Positions 63,967 to 64,000 of a DNA stretch of 64,000 bases are shown piece after piece. The DNA comes from Chloroflexota bacterium (lineage in GTDB: Bacteria > Chloroflexota > Ktedonobacteria > Ktedonobacterales > JADMIN01): contig JAJPKE010000045.1 in the NCBI GenBank assembly GCA_021323855.1, positions 62,001 to 126,000 of the forward strand. The letters run 5' to 3'. A model generated the notes under the pieces. That model was not told the origin of the DNA, did no database searches, and was given only the letters and a program-made list of their open reading frames with translations. A program made the translations under genes and the position numbers. Every line of letters starts with the position of its first letter. Position 1 is the first letter of the stretch.

Positions 63967-64000
63967 GCCATCCTCCTTTCTCCGTCGCGCTTGCCCTCGC

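Overview
The window looks like a chromosomal segment of a moderately GC-rich bacterium, most likely a Chloroflexota member of the Ktedonobacteria type. This placement is an inference from overall gene content: a DUF2079 membrane protein, a PIG-V-like glycosyltransferase, a sedolisin, several sigma/anti-sigma and two-component genes, and a RIO kinase. There is no 16S rRNA gene here to confirm it. No tRNA, rRNA, CRISPR array, insertion sequence or prophage was recognised. One RNA gene is clear: RNase P RNA (rnpB, minus strand, about 33521-33938).

Layout. 0-4.7 kb: cation/proton antiporter with Usp domains, GTP-type PEP carboxykinase, small membrane protein. 5-7.7 kb: an unknown membrane protein and a VapBC-like toxin-antitoxin pair. 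7.9-11.8 kb: cytochrome P450, cysteine-dioxygenase-like cupin, DHA2 drug exporter. 11.9-15.4 kb: RIO kinase carrying an 8-fold TIDQ repeat, a DUF1579-like protein, an HspR-like MerR regulator and an Hsp20 gene with a near-consensus promoter. 15.9-19.9 kb: DUF2079 protein, LOG hydrolase, SMP-30 protein. 20-22.5 kb: a compact type II restriction-modification locus (methyltransferase diverging from controller plus PD-(D/E)XK nuclease) with a candidate C-box between. 22.5-35.5 kb: CtaG, two amidases, Uma2 protein, a Pro/Ala-rich membrane protein, a P-loop kinase, a broken sigma-factor remnant, MoaC, rnpB and a lipoprotein sedolisin. 35.7-40.1 kb: an ABC exporter and a NarL-type two-component system in one minus-strand operon. 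42-46.1 kb: gyrA interrupted by a 520-residue HNH intein. 46.8-53 kb: a PH/PH/PASTA membrane protein, a lipid-kinase-like protein, TlyA, and an N-acetylglucosamine-kinase-like protein with an apparent 3' frameshift. 53-57.8 kb: an aminotransferase divergent from its MocR-type relative, and an ECF41-type sigma factor divergent from a monooxygenase-like small protein. 58-61.6 kb: MacB/FtsX-type ABC transporter. 62.5-64 kb: ECF sigma factor overlapping a DinB-containing putative anti-sigma gene.

The most unusual property is repeat content at several scales. (1) Short tandem tracts, mostly with 9- or 12-bp units, sit in frame in at least seven unrelated proteins and also in leaders. (2) At least 13 intergenic copies of a CCCCTCTCC/GGAGAGGGG hairpin with TCACCCC/GGGGTGA flanks are present. 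(3) A second dispersed family has hairpin arms that change in a compensatory way between copies. Together with the intein and the restriction-modification island these are the best candidates for undescribed biology.
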